Of a stretch of DNA of 32,875 nucleotides, positions 24,788-32,510 are shown in pieces. This DNA comes from Bacteroidales bacterium (GTDB lineage Bacteria > Bacteroidota > Bacteroidia > Bacteroidales > UBA10428), in assembly GCA_016936215.1 (NCBI GenBank), contig JAFGPL010000305.1, positions 1 to 32,875 on the forward strand. Direction: 5' to 3'. Under the pieces are notes generated by a model that was not told the DNA's origin, searched no databases, and worked only from the letters and a program-made list of their open reading frames with translations. The number at the start of each line of letters is the position of its first letter. The stretch's first letter is position 1. Made by a program: the position numbers and the translations under genes.

Positions 24788-26169
24788 ATATCATCTTTCT
24801 TTAATGCAATATCTGCAAATTTCTTTTTTCCCCATACTTTTTCAACCATATCGAAGCTCTGGTCAGGTTTGATATCTTGGTGAATAAGCATAAGTTTTTG
24901 AATAAAAACACAATCGGTAATCGCTGCCCGTTCCTGCACGATATCTTCAGCCAGGGCTTTGCATCCGGGTGAACCGCAGGCGGCACAGTCAATAGCGGGC
25001 AGGTGGCTGTATAGTATACGTGCACGGGTTATTTTTTTCATGGCTGTATCCATGTTTTCATCCAACGCAAAGGCAGCACGCGGTTTTATCGGTTCCAACC
25101 CGATATTTTCCAGCAGATAGTCCTTGAATGTATTTACTGTGCCAGCGTATGTATTAAGGTTTCTGCTTTCTTTGATGTAATCGTTCGCACGGTTCCTAAG
25201 CCTTTCGGCGCACAGAAACCTGTTGGCAACAGAAAGGATTCCTCCTGCGCACCCCTGGTCACATGCTCTTAGTTCAAGGAAATCAAACACGCCAATCGAA
25301 TCATTTTCGAGGTCTTCAAGAAATTCTGTTACATTTTGTATTCCGTCAATGGCCAGGCTGCGGCCTGTAGCAAAGCCTGTTTCCCCATTGGTCAGGCTCC
25401 ATAGCATCTCGGTATCGCGAAGCTGTTCTTTGTCAGGTACCTGGCACGATTTACGGTCGCTGCGGTTGATGATTGAGAATACCTTGTTGTAAAGGAAATT
25501 CATGTTTATGACCCCGTTAAACGGAGATTGGCTCTCACCTACAGGGCTTTTAACTGCAGCAATTTTTGCTGCACACGGGGTGATATAGAAAACACCGATC
25601 TCATTTTCTGGAACACCCGATTCAACAAGTTTTTTTCGATATGCAATGGCAGCAATATCCAGCGGGGCTTTTAGCAGCATGATGTTTTCTACAAGCGAGG
25701 GAAATTTTACCTGTATAAGCCTTACAACTGCCGGGCAAAAAGAGGAGATAACAGGTTTTAAAGAAGCATGTTCTTTCTGGTATTTTGATATTTCTTCACC
25801 AAGCAGCCTGGCCCCGTGCTCGGCTTCGAATACATGGGTAAAACCCGATTCGAGAATTCCGCTATAAATCTCACGGGTAGGGATATTACGCGGGAACTGG
25901 CCTATAAAAACCGAGGGGACGATGGCCACACGGTATTTGTATTGAAAGATATTATGGAAATCATCCTGTTCTACAATAATCGCGTTCACAGGGCAGGCTT
26001 TCATACATTCACCACAATCCACGCAGCGCTCGGGCATCAGCACAGCTTTACCATTGCGTACCCTTAAGGCTTCGGTGGGGCATACCTGCATGCAATGTAT
26101 ACATCCGATACAAGCCTCCTCAACAATTTTAAGGGCATGATGAAATGTATGTTTTTTTCCTTCTGTCAT
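24784..26169 (-). CDS. [FeFe]-hydrogenase-like protein with atypical H-cluster site and C-terminal Fe-S domain
   Basis: With start at ATG 26169 the protein has 461 residues; the track uses an upstream TTG. Two 4Fe-4S sites (CIGCIHCMQVCP; CVDCGECMKACP) precede an [FeFe]-hydrogenase large-subunit domain. All four H-cluster cysteine positions are present: SSFCPAV (Cys145), TPCAAK (Cys199) and RACDQGCAGG (Cys303, Cys307). However, the proton-relay Cys before Cys145 is Phe, MPC has become TPC, and the GGG after the last Cys is GGI. The C-terminus is a PF04060-type 4Fe-4S domain (DCAACGSPGCKALAEDI). This looks like the putative sensory or ancestral hydrogenase groups (C/D) rather than a turnover enzyme. 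ATGA overlaps join it to both neighbours. Confidence 0.88.
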   Translation of the reverse strand: MTEGKKHTFHHALKIVEEACIGCIHCMQVCPTEALRVRNGKAVLMPERCVDCGECMKACPVNAIIVEQDDFHNIFQYKYRVAIVPSVFIGQFPRNIPTREIYSGILESGFTHVFEAEHGARLLGEEISKYQKEHASLKPVISSFCPAVVRLIQVKFPSLVENIMLLKAPLDIAAIAYRKKLVESGVPENEIGVFYITPCAAKIAAVKSPVGESQSPFNGVINMNFLYNKVFSIINRSDRKSCQVPDKEQLRDTEMLWSLTNGETGFATGRSLAIDGIQNVTEFLEDLENDSIGVFDFLELRACDQGCAGGILSVANRFLCAERLRNRANDYIKESRNLNTYAGTVNTFKDYLLENIGLEPIKPRAAFALDENMDTAMKKITRARILYSHLPAIDCAACGSPGCKALAEDIVQERAAITDCVFIQKLMLIHQDIKPDQSFDMVEKVWGKKKFADIALKKDDI

Positions 26170-26582
26170 AATCTGGTAAAACAAGTTATTTCAACCTTGG
26201 TGCCGGTTCCCGGCGTGCTCGTGATTTTCAGTTCGTCTGCATTTTTTTTGATATTAGGAAGCCCCATGCCAGCGCCAAAACCCATTTCACGCACTTTCTC
26301 GTTGGCTGTGGACCATCCTTCAGTCATTGCTTTTTCAATATCTTCAATACCGGGGCCCTCGTCTTTTACTGCAATGAAGATTCTGCCAGTGTCAATATCA
26401 ACGGTCATGGTACCTCTGTAAGCATGTGCCACAACATTTACTTCGGCTTCATACATGGCAACAGCAATACGTTTGATCAATGACGGTTCAAGGTTTAATT
26501 GTCTAAGAATTTTTTTTACCTCACTTGAGGCAGAACCTGCCTTTGTGAAGTCGCCACCTTCTATTTGATATTCAAATATCAT
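26166..26582 (-). CDS. RsbW-like anti-sigma-factor-type ATPase
   Basis: The 138-residue protein is a stand-alone HATPase of the RsbW/SpoIIAB kind: the N-box region IKRIAVAMYEAEVNVVAHAY, then VKDEGPGIEDIEKAMTEGW, GFGAGMGLPNIKKNADEL and GTGTKVEI. Such proteins phosphorylate STAS antagonists and bind sigma factors. No STAS or sigma gene is in the window, although a SpoIIE-type phosphatase, the usual opposing enzyme, is encoded 3 kb upstream. The stop overlaps the next ATG by 4 bases. Confidence 0.9.
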   Translation of the reverse strand: MIFEYQIEGGDFTKAGSASSEVKKILRQLNLEPSLIKRIAVAMYEAEVNVVAHAYRGTMTVDIDTGRIFIAVKDEGPGIEDIEKAMTEGWSTANEKVREMGFGAGMGLPNIKKNADELKITSTPGTGTKVEITCFTRL

Positions 26583-26594
26583 TCGGTCAACCCG

Positions 26595-26951
26595 TTAAAA
26601 CAACGGTTTTATGCCTGCATGGTGAAGTTGTCCGCAAACATTGAACATTGAAGAGGCAGATTCAATCAATACGATGTTGCTCTCCTCGGCCAGATCAATC
26701 ATTTCTTTGGTGGGTTTTTTGTTTCTTACAAATACTATCCCTGAAATGTCGGCCATTTCGGCTGTGCGTATTGTCTGCATGTTGGCAAGCCCGGTAATAA
26801 GCAGAATATCCGCTGAATCAAGCGTAAGTACGTCACTCATCAGGTCCGAGGCAAATGCGTGATTTACTTCTTTGCCAGAGTGTAAATTCCCGCTTACAAT
26901 TTTTCCGTTGATCAATCTTGCCACTTCACCAATTTTCATTTTATACAGCAT
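26595..26951 (-). CDS. DRTGG-domain protein (first copy), first gene of the hydrogenase operon
   Basis: The 118-residue product is a single DRTGG-like domain: MKIGEVARLINGKIVSGN, then VNHAFASDLMSDVLTLDSADILLITGLANMQTIRTAEMADISGIVFVRNKKPT and NIVLIESASSMFNVCGQLHHAGI. An ATG at 26939 (MKIGEV) aligns with the start of the second copy and may be the true start; 26951 is also an ATG. It is the first gene after the Rex-like and FNR-like operators. Function is unknown; it may bind a nucleotide or act as partner of the RsbW-like ATPase 12 bases downstream. Confidence 0.85.
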   Translation of the reverse strand: MLYKMKIGEVARLINGKIVSGNLHSGKEVNHAFASDLMSDVLTLDSADILLITGLANMQTIRTAEMADISGIVFVRNKKPTKEMIDLAEESNIVLIESASSMFNVCGQLHHAGIKPLF

Positions 26952-26982
26952 TTTATATCCGTGTTACGGATTAGCTTTTTCT

Positions 26983-27000
26983 TTGTTACAAAAATAACAA
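26983..27000. promoter_or_regulatory. Rex-like operator 1
   Basis: TTGTTA-CAAAAA-TAACAA is a perfect 6-6-6 palindrome matching the core of the Rex consensus TTGTTAAnnnnTTAACAA. It contains the TATTTTTG -7-like element of the minus-strand promoter. Rex represses until NADH rises. No rex gene is in the window. Confidence 0.65.
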
Positions 27001-27024
27001 TAATTTTGTTATTATTATAACAAA
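26989..27024 (-). promoter_or_regulatory. Candidate promoter of the DRTGG-to-HydC hydrogenase operon
   Basis: Minus-strand TATTTTTG (26989-26996) is an exact TAnnTTTG -7 element of Bacteroidota promoters. A TTTG at 27021-27024 may serve as -33, but the 24-base spacing is longer than the usual 19-21. Transcription would begin near 26982, some 30-45 bases before the first gene. Both elements lie in the Rex-like palindromes. Confidence 0.5.
27006..27023. promoter_or_regulatory. Rex-like operator 2
   Basis: TTGTTA-TTATTA-TAACAA has the same arms and spacing as operator 1, centred 23 bp away. The palindrome extends to TTTTGTTAT-N4-ATAACAAAA (27004-27025). Two identical-arm sites in a 261-base gap make chance unlikely. 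Confidence 0.65.
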
Positions 27025-27128
27025 AACTCAATAAACAATTAATCTATAATGTTTCTAAATAACAATATTGATAAGTTCAAGTTACAAAAAATAGTTATAA
27101 ATGCTTAATTAAAAGGTCAATTTATTGA

Positions 27129-27142
27129 TTGATGTTCATCAA
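27129..27142. promoter_or_regulatory. FNR/CRP-family operator candidate
   Basis: TTGATGTTCATCAA matches the FNR-type consensus TTGAT-N4-ATCAA exactly. It lies about 140 bp upstream of the -7 element in the Rex-like site, so it may serve a second promoter; a TATTTTTTG near 27085-27093 is one base off in spacing. Confidence 0.55.
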
Positions 27143-27212
27143 ATAGTTATACAGGTATTGATGTAACGGGAAAAATGAGTTTTGTATGCCTGGTTAAACC
27201 GAAGATTTTGGT

Positions 27213-28013
27213 CTATTGTTTATTTAACCATTCCAGCCAATTCTCAAGACCGGTCCCTGATCTTAAAGAAATCTCAAAAAATTGAAGATGATGATTGATT
27301 TTTAACGCATTGTTTTTCAGTTCATCAAGGTTAAAATCAAGATGCGGGAGTAAATCTGTTTTATTGATGATACAGACATGAGATGACTGAAACATATACG
27401 GGTATTTCAGAGGCTTATCCTCTCCTTCGGTAACACTAATGACAACAACCCTTGCCGTTTCCCCGAGGTCGAACATGGCCGGACAGACGAGGTTGCCCAC
27501 ATTTTCAATCATCAGAATGGAGTTATCGGGTGGTTGCAACTCTTTGAGGGCTGAATGCACCATAGATGCATCAAGGTGGCAGCCGCTGCCGGTATTTACC
27601 TGAACAACCGGCACCCCTGCAGACTTGATCCTGTCCGCATCACGGGTGGTCTGTTGGTCGCCTTCAATGACTGATATTATTCTTTTTACCTGCCGCGACT
27701 GAACAGTTTTTTCAAGCAGGAGCGTTTTTCCGGCGCCGGGGGAGCTTACAAGATTGAGGGCAACAATATTTTTTGCCTCAAAAAATCCCCTGTTCCTTTC
27801 GGCAAGAAGGTTGTTATGGTAGAGGGCATCTTTTTCTACTTCAATAATTTTTCCTGAATGATGGTGGTGGCTGTGATTTTCTTCGTTACCGTGGTCGTGC
27901 TGATGAGGATGTGTATGCGGGTGCTGGTGGTCATCACCATGATGGGTATGGCCGCCTGATGAGGTGATGATTGTATATCCGCTGTTATTGCTGCATCCGC
28001 ATGTATCACACAT
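27213..28013 (-). CDS. hypB: HypB, nickel-delivery GTPase for [NiFe]-hydrogenase maturation
   Basis: The 266-residue protein carries the N-terminal MCDTCGC (CxxCGC) nickel site and a His-rich stretch of about 35 residues. A SIMIBI-class GTPase follows, with P-loop SSPGAGKT, EGDQQTTRDADRI, a nickel/zinc Cys-His pair (GSGCHLDA), ENVGNLVCPA and NKTDLLPH. HypB with HypA inserts Ni into [NiFe]-hydrogenases; the long His tract also suggests nickel storage. It is the last gene of the upstream unit, 47 bases after hypA. No [NiFe] structural gene is in the window. Confidence 0.96.
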   Translation of the reverse strand: MCDTCGCSNNSGYTIITSSGGHTHHGDDHQHPHTHPHQHDHGNEENHSHHHHSGKIIEVEKDALYHNNLLAERNRGFFEAKNIVALNLVSSPGAGKTLLLEKTVQSRQVKRIISVIEGDQQTTRDADRIKSAGVPVVQVNTGSGCHLDASMVHSALKELQPPDNSILMIENVGNLVCPAMFDLGETARVVVISVTEGEDKPLKYPYMFQSSHVCIINKTDLLPHLDFNLDELKNNALKINHHLQFFEISLRSGTGLENWLEWLNKQ

Positions 28014-28060
28014 GGTTTTTTGTTTGTTTTGTCAAATTTAATATAATTGTTTCTTTTTCA

Positions 28061-28402
28061 CTAATCAATCTCAATAGACTTTACCCGCATCTCTTTACCT
28101 GAAGTTATCGTTACATTGAACGAGGAGCAGTGAGGGCAGACAGCAATGAGGTTATCGGGGTTAAACTCTTTATTGCAGTCATTACAGATAGCCTTTGCCG
28201 GAATATATATAAAAGTTATTTTTGCGTTTTCAAGCATGGTATTTTTAACGGCTGATTGCATGGCCATTTCAAGTGCTTCAGGGACAATGCCCGATGCTTC
28301 CCCGATTTCGAGTACAATACCGCTTATTTTTTCAGCATGGTGCAACTTCGCAGTTTCTTCGGCTATTTCAACAATATTTACTGCTATTGAAAATTCGTGC
28401 AT
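28061..28402 (-). CDS. hypA: HypA, hydrogenase nickel incorporation protein
   Basis: Starting at ATG 28402 the product is 113 residues, the usual HypA length, and begins MHEFSIA; His2 and the free N-terminus bind nickel in HypA. The track's TTG start would add nine residues and overlap hypE, so it is rejected. The zinc site is ICNDCNKE and VCPHCSS. It hands nickel to the hydrogenase large subunit with HypB. It lies 20 bases after hypE. Confidence 0.95.
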   Translation of the reverse strand: MHEFSIAVNIVEIAEETAKLHHAEKISGIVLEIGEASGIVPEALEMAMQSAVKNTMLENAKITFIYIPAKAICNDCNKEFNPDNLIAVCPHCSSFNVTITSGKEMRVKSIEID

Positions 28403-28422
28403 AAAACAAGTGTTTTTTGCCA

Positions 28423-29445
28423 TTAACAAATCCGGGGCAACATTTCCCCTGTAAGTTTGTCTATGATTCTTTTACCCCCGGTTACTGAATTTAGTGCTGC
28501 TTTTCCCCTGAAATCTTTGGTGATTTCCCCGATTATCATGGCATTTTTGCCATACAGGTTTTTTTTCATGATTGATAATGCTTTAACTGCATCGTTTTTA
28601 TCGGTTACAATCATTACTTTGCCTTCGTTTGCCAGGTAAAGGGGATCGAACCCAAAAATCTCGCATGCACCTTTAACGACATCTTTCAATGGAATTTGTT
28701 TTTCTTCGATGCATATACCGTAAGTTTTGTTTTCAGTTACTTCAGCAAGAATGGTTCCCAATCCTCCCCGCGTTAAGTCACGCATGAATTTTATCCCCAC
28801 ACCTGCTTCAAGCAGCTCATCAATTAAGGTATTTAGCGGGGCGCAATCGGAGAACAGTTCTTCTTCAAAACGGATATTTTCACGTACACCAAGCACCGCT
28901 ATGGCGTGGTCGCCAATAGACCCGTTAATGATCACCGCATCACCTGTTTTTATATTCTCTCCCCTTGAAATATGCCGGTATCGCGGGTTTAAAACTCCGA
29001 TACCGGTGGTGGTGATAAATATCTTATCGCATTTGCCACGGTTGACAACCTTGGTATCACCTGTTACAATTTTTACACCTGCCTGCCCGGATGTTTGTGC
29101 CATTGAGTTTGTAATCATTTCCAGATGGCTGAGGGGAAATCCCTCTTCAATAACAAAGGCTGCACTAAGAAAACGGGGAGAGGCCCCCGCAACGGCCAGG
29201 TCGTTTACTGTTCCGCATACTGCCAGTTTGCCAATATCGCCACCCGGGAAAAAAACCGGGTCAATGACATAAGAATCTGTGGTAAAGGCAATGTAGGAGC
29301 TGTCGGCTTTCAGGATGGCTGAATCGGTAACCTGGTCAAGTACCGGGTTGCTGAATTTGTCAATAAAATATTTTTTGACCAGTGCCGAGGAGAGTTTTCC
29401 CCCGCTGCCATGTGCCAATAGTACTTTTTGTTCCTGAATTGCCAT
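28423..29445 (-). CDS. hypE: HypE, cyanide-ligand synthesis enzyme for [NiFe]-hydrogenases
   Basis: The 340-residue protein is PurM-like, with LLAHGSGGKLSSALVKKYF, FTTDSYVIDPVFFPGGDIGKLAVCGTVNDLAVAGASP, the TGDTKVV nucleotide site, MRDLTRGGLG and the conserved C-terminal PRIC whose Cys carries the carbamoyl-derived thiocyanate. HypE works with HypF to make CN ligands. HypC, HypD and HypF are not in the window. The gene follows the SpoIIE phosphatase by 13 bases. Confidence 0.97.
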   Translation of the reverse strand: MAIQEQKVLLAHGSGGKLSSALVKKYFIDKFSNPVLDQVTDSAILKADSSYIAFTTDSYVIDPVFFPGGDIGKLAVCGTVNDLAVAGASPRFLSAAFVIEEGFPLSHLEMITNSMAQTSGQAGVKIVTGDTKVVNRGKCDKIFITTTGIGVLNPRYRHISRGENIKTGDAVIINGSIGDHAIAVLGVRENIRFEEELFSDCAPLNTLIDELLEAGVGIKFMRDLTRGGLGTILAEVTENKTYGICIEEKQIPLKDVVKGACEIFGFDPLYLANEGKVMIVTDKNDAVKALSIMKKNLYGKNAMIIGEITKDFRGKAALNSVTGGKRIIDKLTGEMLPRIC

Positions 29446-29458
29446 GTTTTAAAAAAGG

Positions 29459-30643
29459 TCAGATGTATTTTATTTTGATTTTCTTCAGAAATTTTTCTTC
29501 AAGGATATTGGCGATGCGGTTTACCACAGTTCTCCTGATTTCAAGCTCAACTGGAAGATTGGGGTCCTGGTGCGCGATATTTATCCTGGTACCAACAAAT
29601 ATCTGAATCTCATCGCTTTCGAGAATTAATTTTACTACTTCATCTGCAGGGCCTTTGTTGAGGTTATAGGTTTGATTGTATGCTTTAAGAATTTTTTCAA
29701 CCTTGTTGAGGGTCAGGATTCCTTCGGTATATAAATCTACACCTTCAATTTTTGAAATGGGGGGCAGTTCGGGGTCGTCAAACACAAACCCGTCCTGTAT
29801 CTGCAGGTGAAGCTCGCGGGCTATGATGTCGCCGGTGGTAGCACCCATAATGATCTTTTTCCCCTGAAATGTATTTACCACTTCTGCCAGTTTCGGATCG
29901 TCTTCCTGTTCGAATGGAGGCCCCGTACAGATAAGCAGTGTACGTGGTTCGCGGTAATAGATTACACCGCAGCTTGTATCGTCTTTCGACTGAAACCCGT
30001 CGTGCCTGTATGCCATGTTAAGTATCCTGCCCGAAAGTTGTTTTGCGGAAATCTGTGGAAATTGTTTGATTACATCAATAACATATCTTGTCAGGTTGTC
30101 GTTACCCCATCCAAAAGGAAACTGGGGTGTGCCAAGCCCTGATTGCGGAATACCGTCGCTGCTGAAAATAATCCTGTCGCCTTTTCTGGGTTGGAAACTG
30201 GTTACCCTAAGTGTTTTGTTGCCTCCGTTGCATGAATTGAAAGAAATATTTTTTACCTCCGGTTCAAGTGTTTTACGGTCGCGGATGATAATACATTCGG
30301 GGTTGTCGTATTCAAGAATGGTTGTTTTGCCATCGAGTTCAATATCGAAGATTGTGAATGTGGAATAATTCATTTTTCTTTCGCTGCACTCGGGCAGGGT
30401 TTTCATGATAATTTCGGCAGTCCTTTCGGGCGCTTTGTGTTCTTTGGTAAAGTTTAGCGCCATGGTGGCCGTTAATGTGCCCAGCACGCTGGCTTTAATT
30501 CCATGCCCCATGCCATCGGAAAGTACTATAATGATCCTGTTTTCTTCTTTCACCTTGTGTGTAAGAAAAACATCCCCGCAGATACGCTCTTTATAATGGT
30601 TTTTCTGCTGGCAGTCAACCTCAACGAAAAATTTTCCGGTCAT
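29459..30643 (-). CDS. SpoIIE-type PP2C serine phosphatase with extra C-terminal domain
   Basis: The first 235 residues are a PP2C/SpoIIE phosphatase with metal-binding motifs GDVF, VLSDGMGHG (Asp43), IIFSSDGIPQSG and KDDTSCGV. The remaining 150 residues form a second domain (GKKIIMGATTGDIIAREL, DEIQIFVGTRINIAHQDPN) that I cannot name. There is no membrane or sensor part, so its input probably comes from the PAS protein whose stop overlaps its ATG by 4 bases. In partner-switching systems SpoIIE-type enzymes reverse RsbW-type kinases, and two HATPase proteins are encoded downstream. The target phosphoprotein is not evident. Confidence 0.92.
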   Translation of the reverse strand: MTGKFFVEVDCQQKNHYKERICGDVFLTHKVKEENRIIIVLSDGMGHGIKASVLGTLTATMALNFTKEHKAPERTAEIIMKTLPECSERKMNYSTFTIFDIELDGKTTILEYDNPECIIIRDRKTLEPEVKNISFNSCNGGNKTLRVTSFQPRKGDRIIFSSDGIPQSGLGTPQFPFGWGNDNLTRYVIDVIKQFPQISAKQLSGRILNMAYRHDGFQSKDDTSCGVIYYREPRTLLICTGPPFEQEDDPKLAEVVNTFQGKKIIMGATTGDIIARELHLQIQDGFVFDDPELPPISKIEGVDLYTEGILTLNKVEKILKAYNQTYNLNKGPADEVVKLILESDEIQIFVGTRINIAHQDPNLPVELEIRRTVVNRIANILEEKFLKKIKIKYI

Positions 30644-32499
30644 TTGCCTGTTCCGTTTCCTTCGTTATAAAATTTTATGATAGAATTGAGCATTTTTTCA
30701 ATATCCGAAGCGCCTTCACCCATCAGAAACCCAATTTTCTGGACCATCTCAAGGTTTTTGTCAATAACTTCTGAGATTCTTTTGATGGCTTCTGCCTTCT
30801 GAACTTCGGGAGCACGCATATCGCGTATGATGGCGCCCGCGACCCTGTTTTTTACAATAGGGAAAACCGAGATATTCAGCATAATTTCCCCAAGCATGAT
30901 GTCCCTGCTTTCTATATTTTCGCCTTCGGTAAGAACGTAGGTAAAAAGGTTCATTATTCCCGGGCTGAGCAGTCTTTTAAGGTCAGCGCCGGCAAGCCCC
31001 GGGATAACTTCGTTGATCTCTTTTGCTTCTTCACCAAGGATATTGATAAAAGCAGTATTCGACTGCAATACTTTCATCTGGAAATCATATATTACCACGC
31101 CGGCCCTTAATTTTTCAAGCATTGCATTGGTAAAGTCCGATGCCTGTTTTGCTGCGGTGCGCTCTTTTTTTGCATTTTCTTCAGATTCTTTCAGCGCTTT
31201 TCTTGTTTGTGAAAGTTTTTCATTCAGATGTTTGAGTGATTCTTCAAAATTCATTGAGCTCCTGAATGCATAGGACGAACACATTTCCGGGGTGGCAAGC
31301 CCCCTTGCAATATCTTCGGCAAATGCTTTGCACGACTCATAGCCACACTGGTCGCAGCCCAGCACATCATCTTCGTTGCGGTTGAGGAGGTCGAGAATCT
31401 CAAGTACCTTTTCGTGCTGTGGTTCGGGAAGCCTTTGATCATCATTTTTAAAAGAACAGGAGAAATCAAGTTCCATGTAACTCTGAAGATTGTTATACCA
31501 TTCATGGCGAAAAAAATTGTTCAGCCTTTTGTTTGCATATTCTATAACCAGGTGTTCTTTCAATAGTTTGTTGCCGTGTTTGGTGAGCCCGGGGCCGTAA
31601 AGCGAATTTCCGTATGTAACATTCAAATGACGGTGTATGGTTTTTACATTGTTTTCAAACTCTTGTATAGATTCAAGCATAGGTTTTCTCCCTTCAATAG
31701 TTATAATATCAGAGGTAAGCCTGTTTTCGTCCATGTCTGCTGCCTGTATAATGCCGTTGGCAAGCGGGTAAAGCGATCCTTTATAACCAATTGGCGGGTC
31801 GAAATCAGAAAATTCAATTGTGCTTTCATCAAGGGAATATTCTTCGAAAAGCTGCCGCAATTCAAGAAATGTGAGTACCACGTCTATTTTGGCATCGCCT
31901 TTATGTCTTAAAGCTTCTTCTTTCCGGGCAATTTCAGGGCCGATATAAATGATTTTTATGTTTTCGCCATAGATTTTGTGCATAATCATGGCGCAGGCAA
32001 TCATGGGAGAAACCATTGGCGCCAGGTTGCTGATCAGGTTCGGGTGATATTTTTCTATGTACGATACCACTACAGGATCGTAGGTGGTAATGTAATATTT
32101 ACCCTTGAAATCGTTGAAAAGGTGCAAATACTTGTAGGCAATAATATCTACAGCGAAAGAGACCTCGTTTACGTATTTTGCCCCGAGCGAACGCAGCATG
32201 GAAACAAATTTACGGTAATCTGTAATATCATTGAATTCGGCTGAAATACTGGGTGAACAGATAAAGGCAATATCCTGCCCGGACTGCAGCAGCTCTTTGG
32301 CGTTTTCTATGTCGCTCCGGTAACTGATAGCTCCCGGGTAACAAGAGGTAATACAATCACCACAACCAATACACCTTTTAACACTTATCTCGGGGTGCTT
32401 GTTGCTTTCATTTATTTTAACCGCTTTTACCGGGCATACCCTCAGGCAGGTATAACAGGTAGTGCATTTTTGTTGGTCAATTTTTACCAGTGGTTCCAA
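30640..32499 (-). CDS. PAS sensor built on a cysteine-less [FeFe]-hydrogenase-like domain
   Basis: The 619-residue protein has two ferredoxin-type 4Fe-4S sites (CTTCYTCLRVCP; CIGCGDCITSCYPGA), an [FeFe]-hydrogenase large-domain homologue (about 75-325), a PF04060-type Fe-S domain (CDQCGYESCKAFAEDI), a coiled coil (418-455) and a PAS domain (about 455-560) with a helical tail. This is the layout of HydS-type group C sensory hydrogenases. The H-cluster motifs are recognisable but have lost all Cys: TTYDPVVV (Asp141), YIGPEIARK (Glu189) and NVTYGNSLYGP (Thr295, Asn298). It cannot hold a normal H-cluster and is likely a regulator. The start is a TTG 11 bases after the preceding stop; no in-frame ATG is close. 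ATGA couples it to the SpoIIE gene. Confidence 0.88.
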   Translation of the reverse strand: MEPLVKIDQQKCTTCYTCLRVCPVKAVKINESNKHPEISVKRCIGCGDCITSCYPGAISYRSDIENAKELLQSGQDIAFICSPSISAEFNDITDYRKFVSMLRSLGAKYVNEVSFAVDIIAYKYLHLFNDFKGKYYITTYDPVVVSYIEKYHPNLISNLAPMVSPMIACAMIMHKIYGENIKIIYIGPEIARKEEALRHKGDAKIDVVLTFLELRQLFEEYSLDESTIEFSDFDPPIGYKGSLYPLANGIIQAADMDENRLTSDIITIEGRKPMLESIQEFENNVKTIHRHLNVTYGNSLYGPGLTKHGNKLLKEHLVIEYANKRLNNFFRHEWYNNLQSYMELDFSCSFKNDDQRLPEPQHEKVLEILDLLNRNEDDVLGCDQCGYESCKAFAEDIARGLATPEMCSSYAFRSSMNFEESLKHLNEKLSQTRKALKESEENAKKERTAAKQASDFTNAMLEKLRAGVVIYDFQMKVLQSNTAFINILGEEAKEINEVIPGLAGADLKRLLSPGIMNLFTYVLTEGENIESRDIMLGEIMLNISVFPIVKNRVAGAIIRDMRAPEVQKAEAIKRISEVIDKNLEMVQKIGFLMGEGASDIEKMLNSIIKFYNEGNGTGK

Positions 32500-32510
32500 A
32501 ATACTATGGT

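Noticed and set aside
27213-29445. Reading the hyp genes as proof of an [NiFe]-hydrogenase in this window
   Set aside because: No [NiFe] large- or small-subunit motifs are present; every hydrogenase-like protein here belongs to the [FeFe] type.
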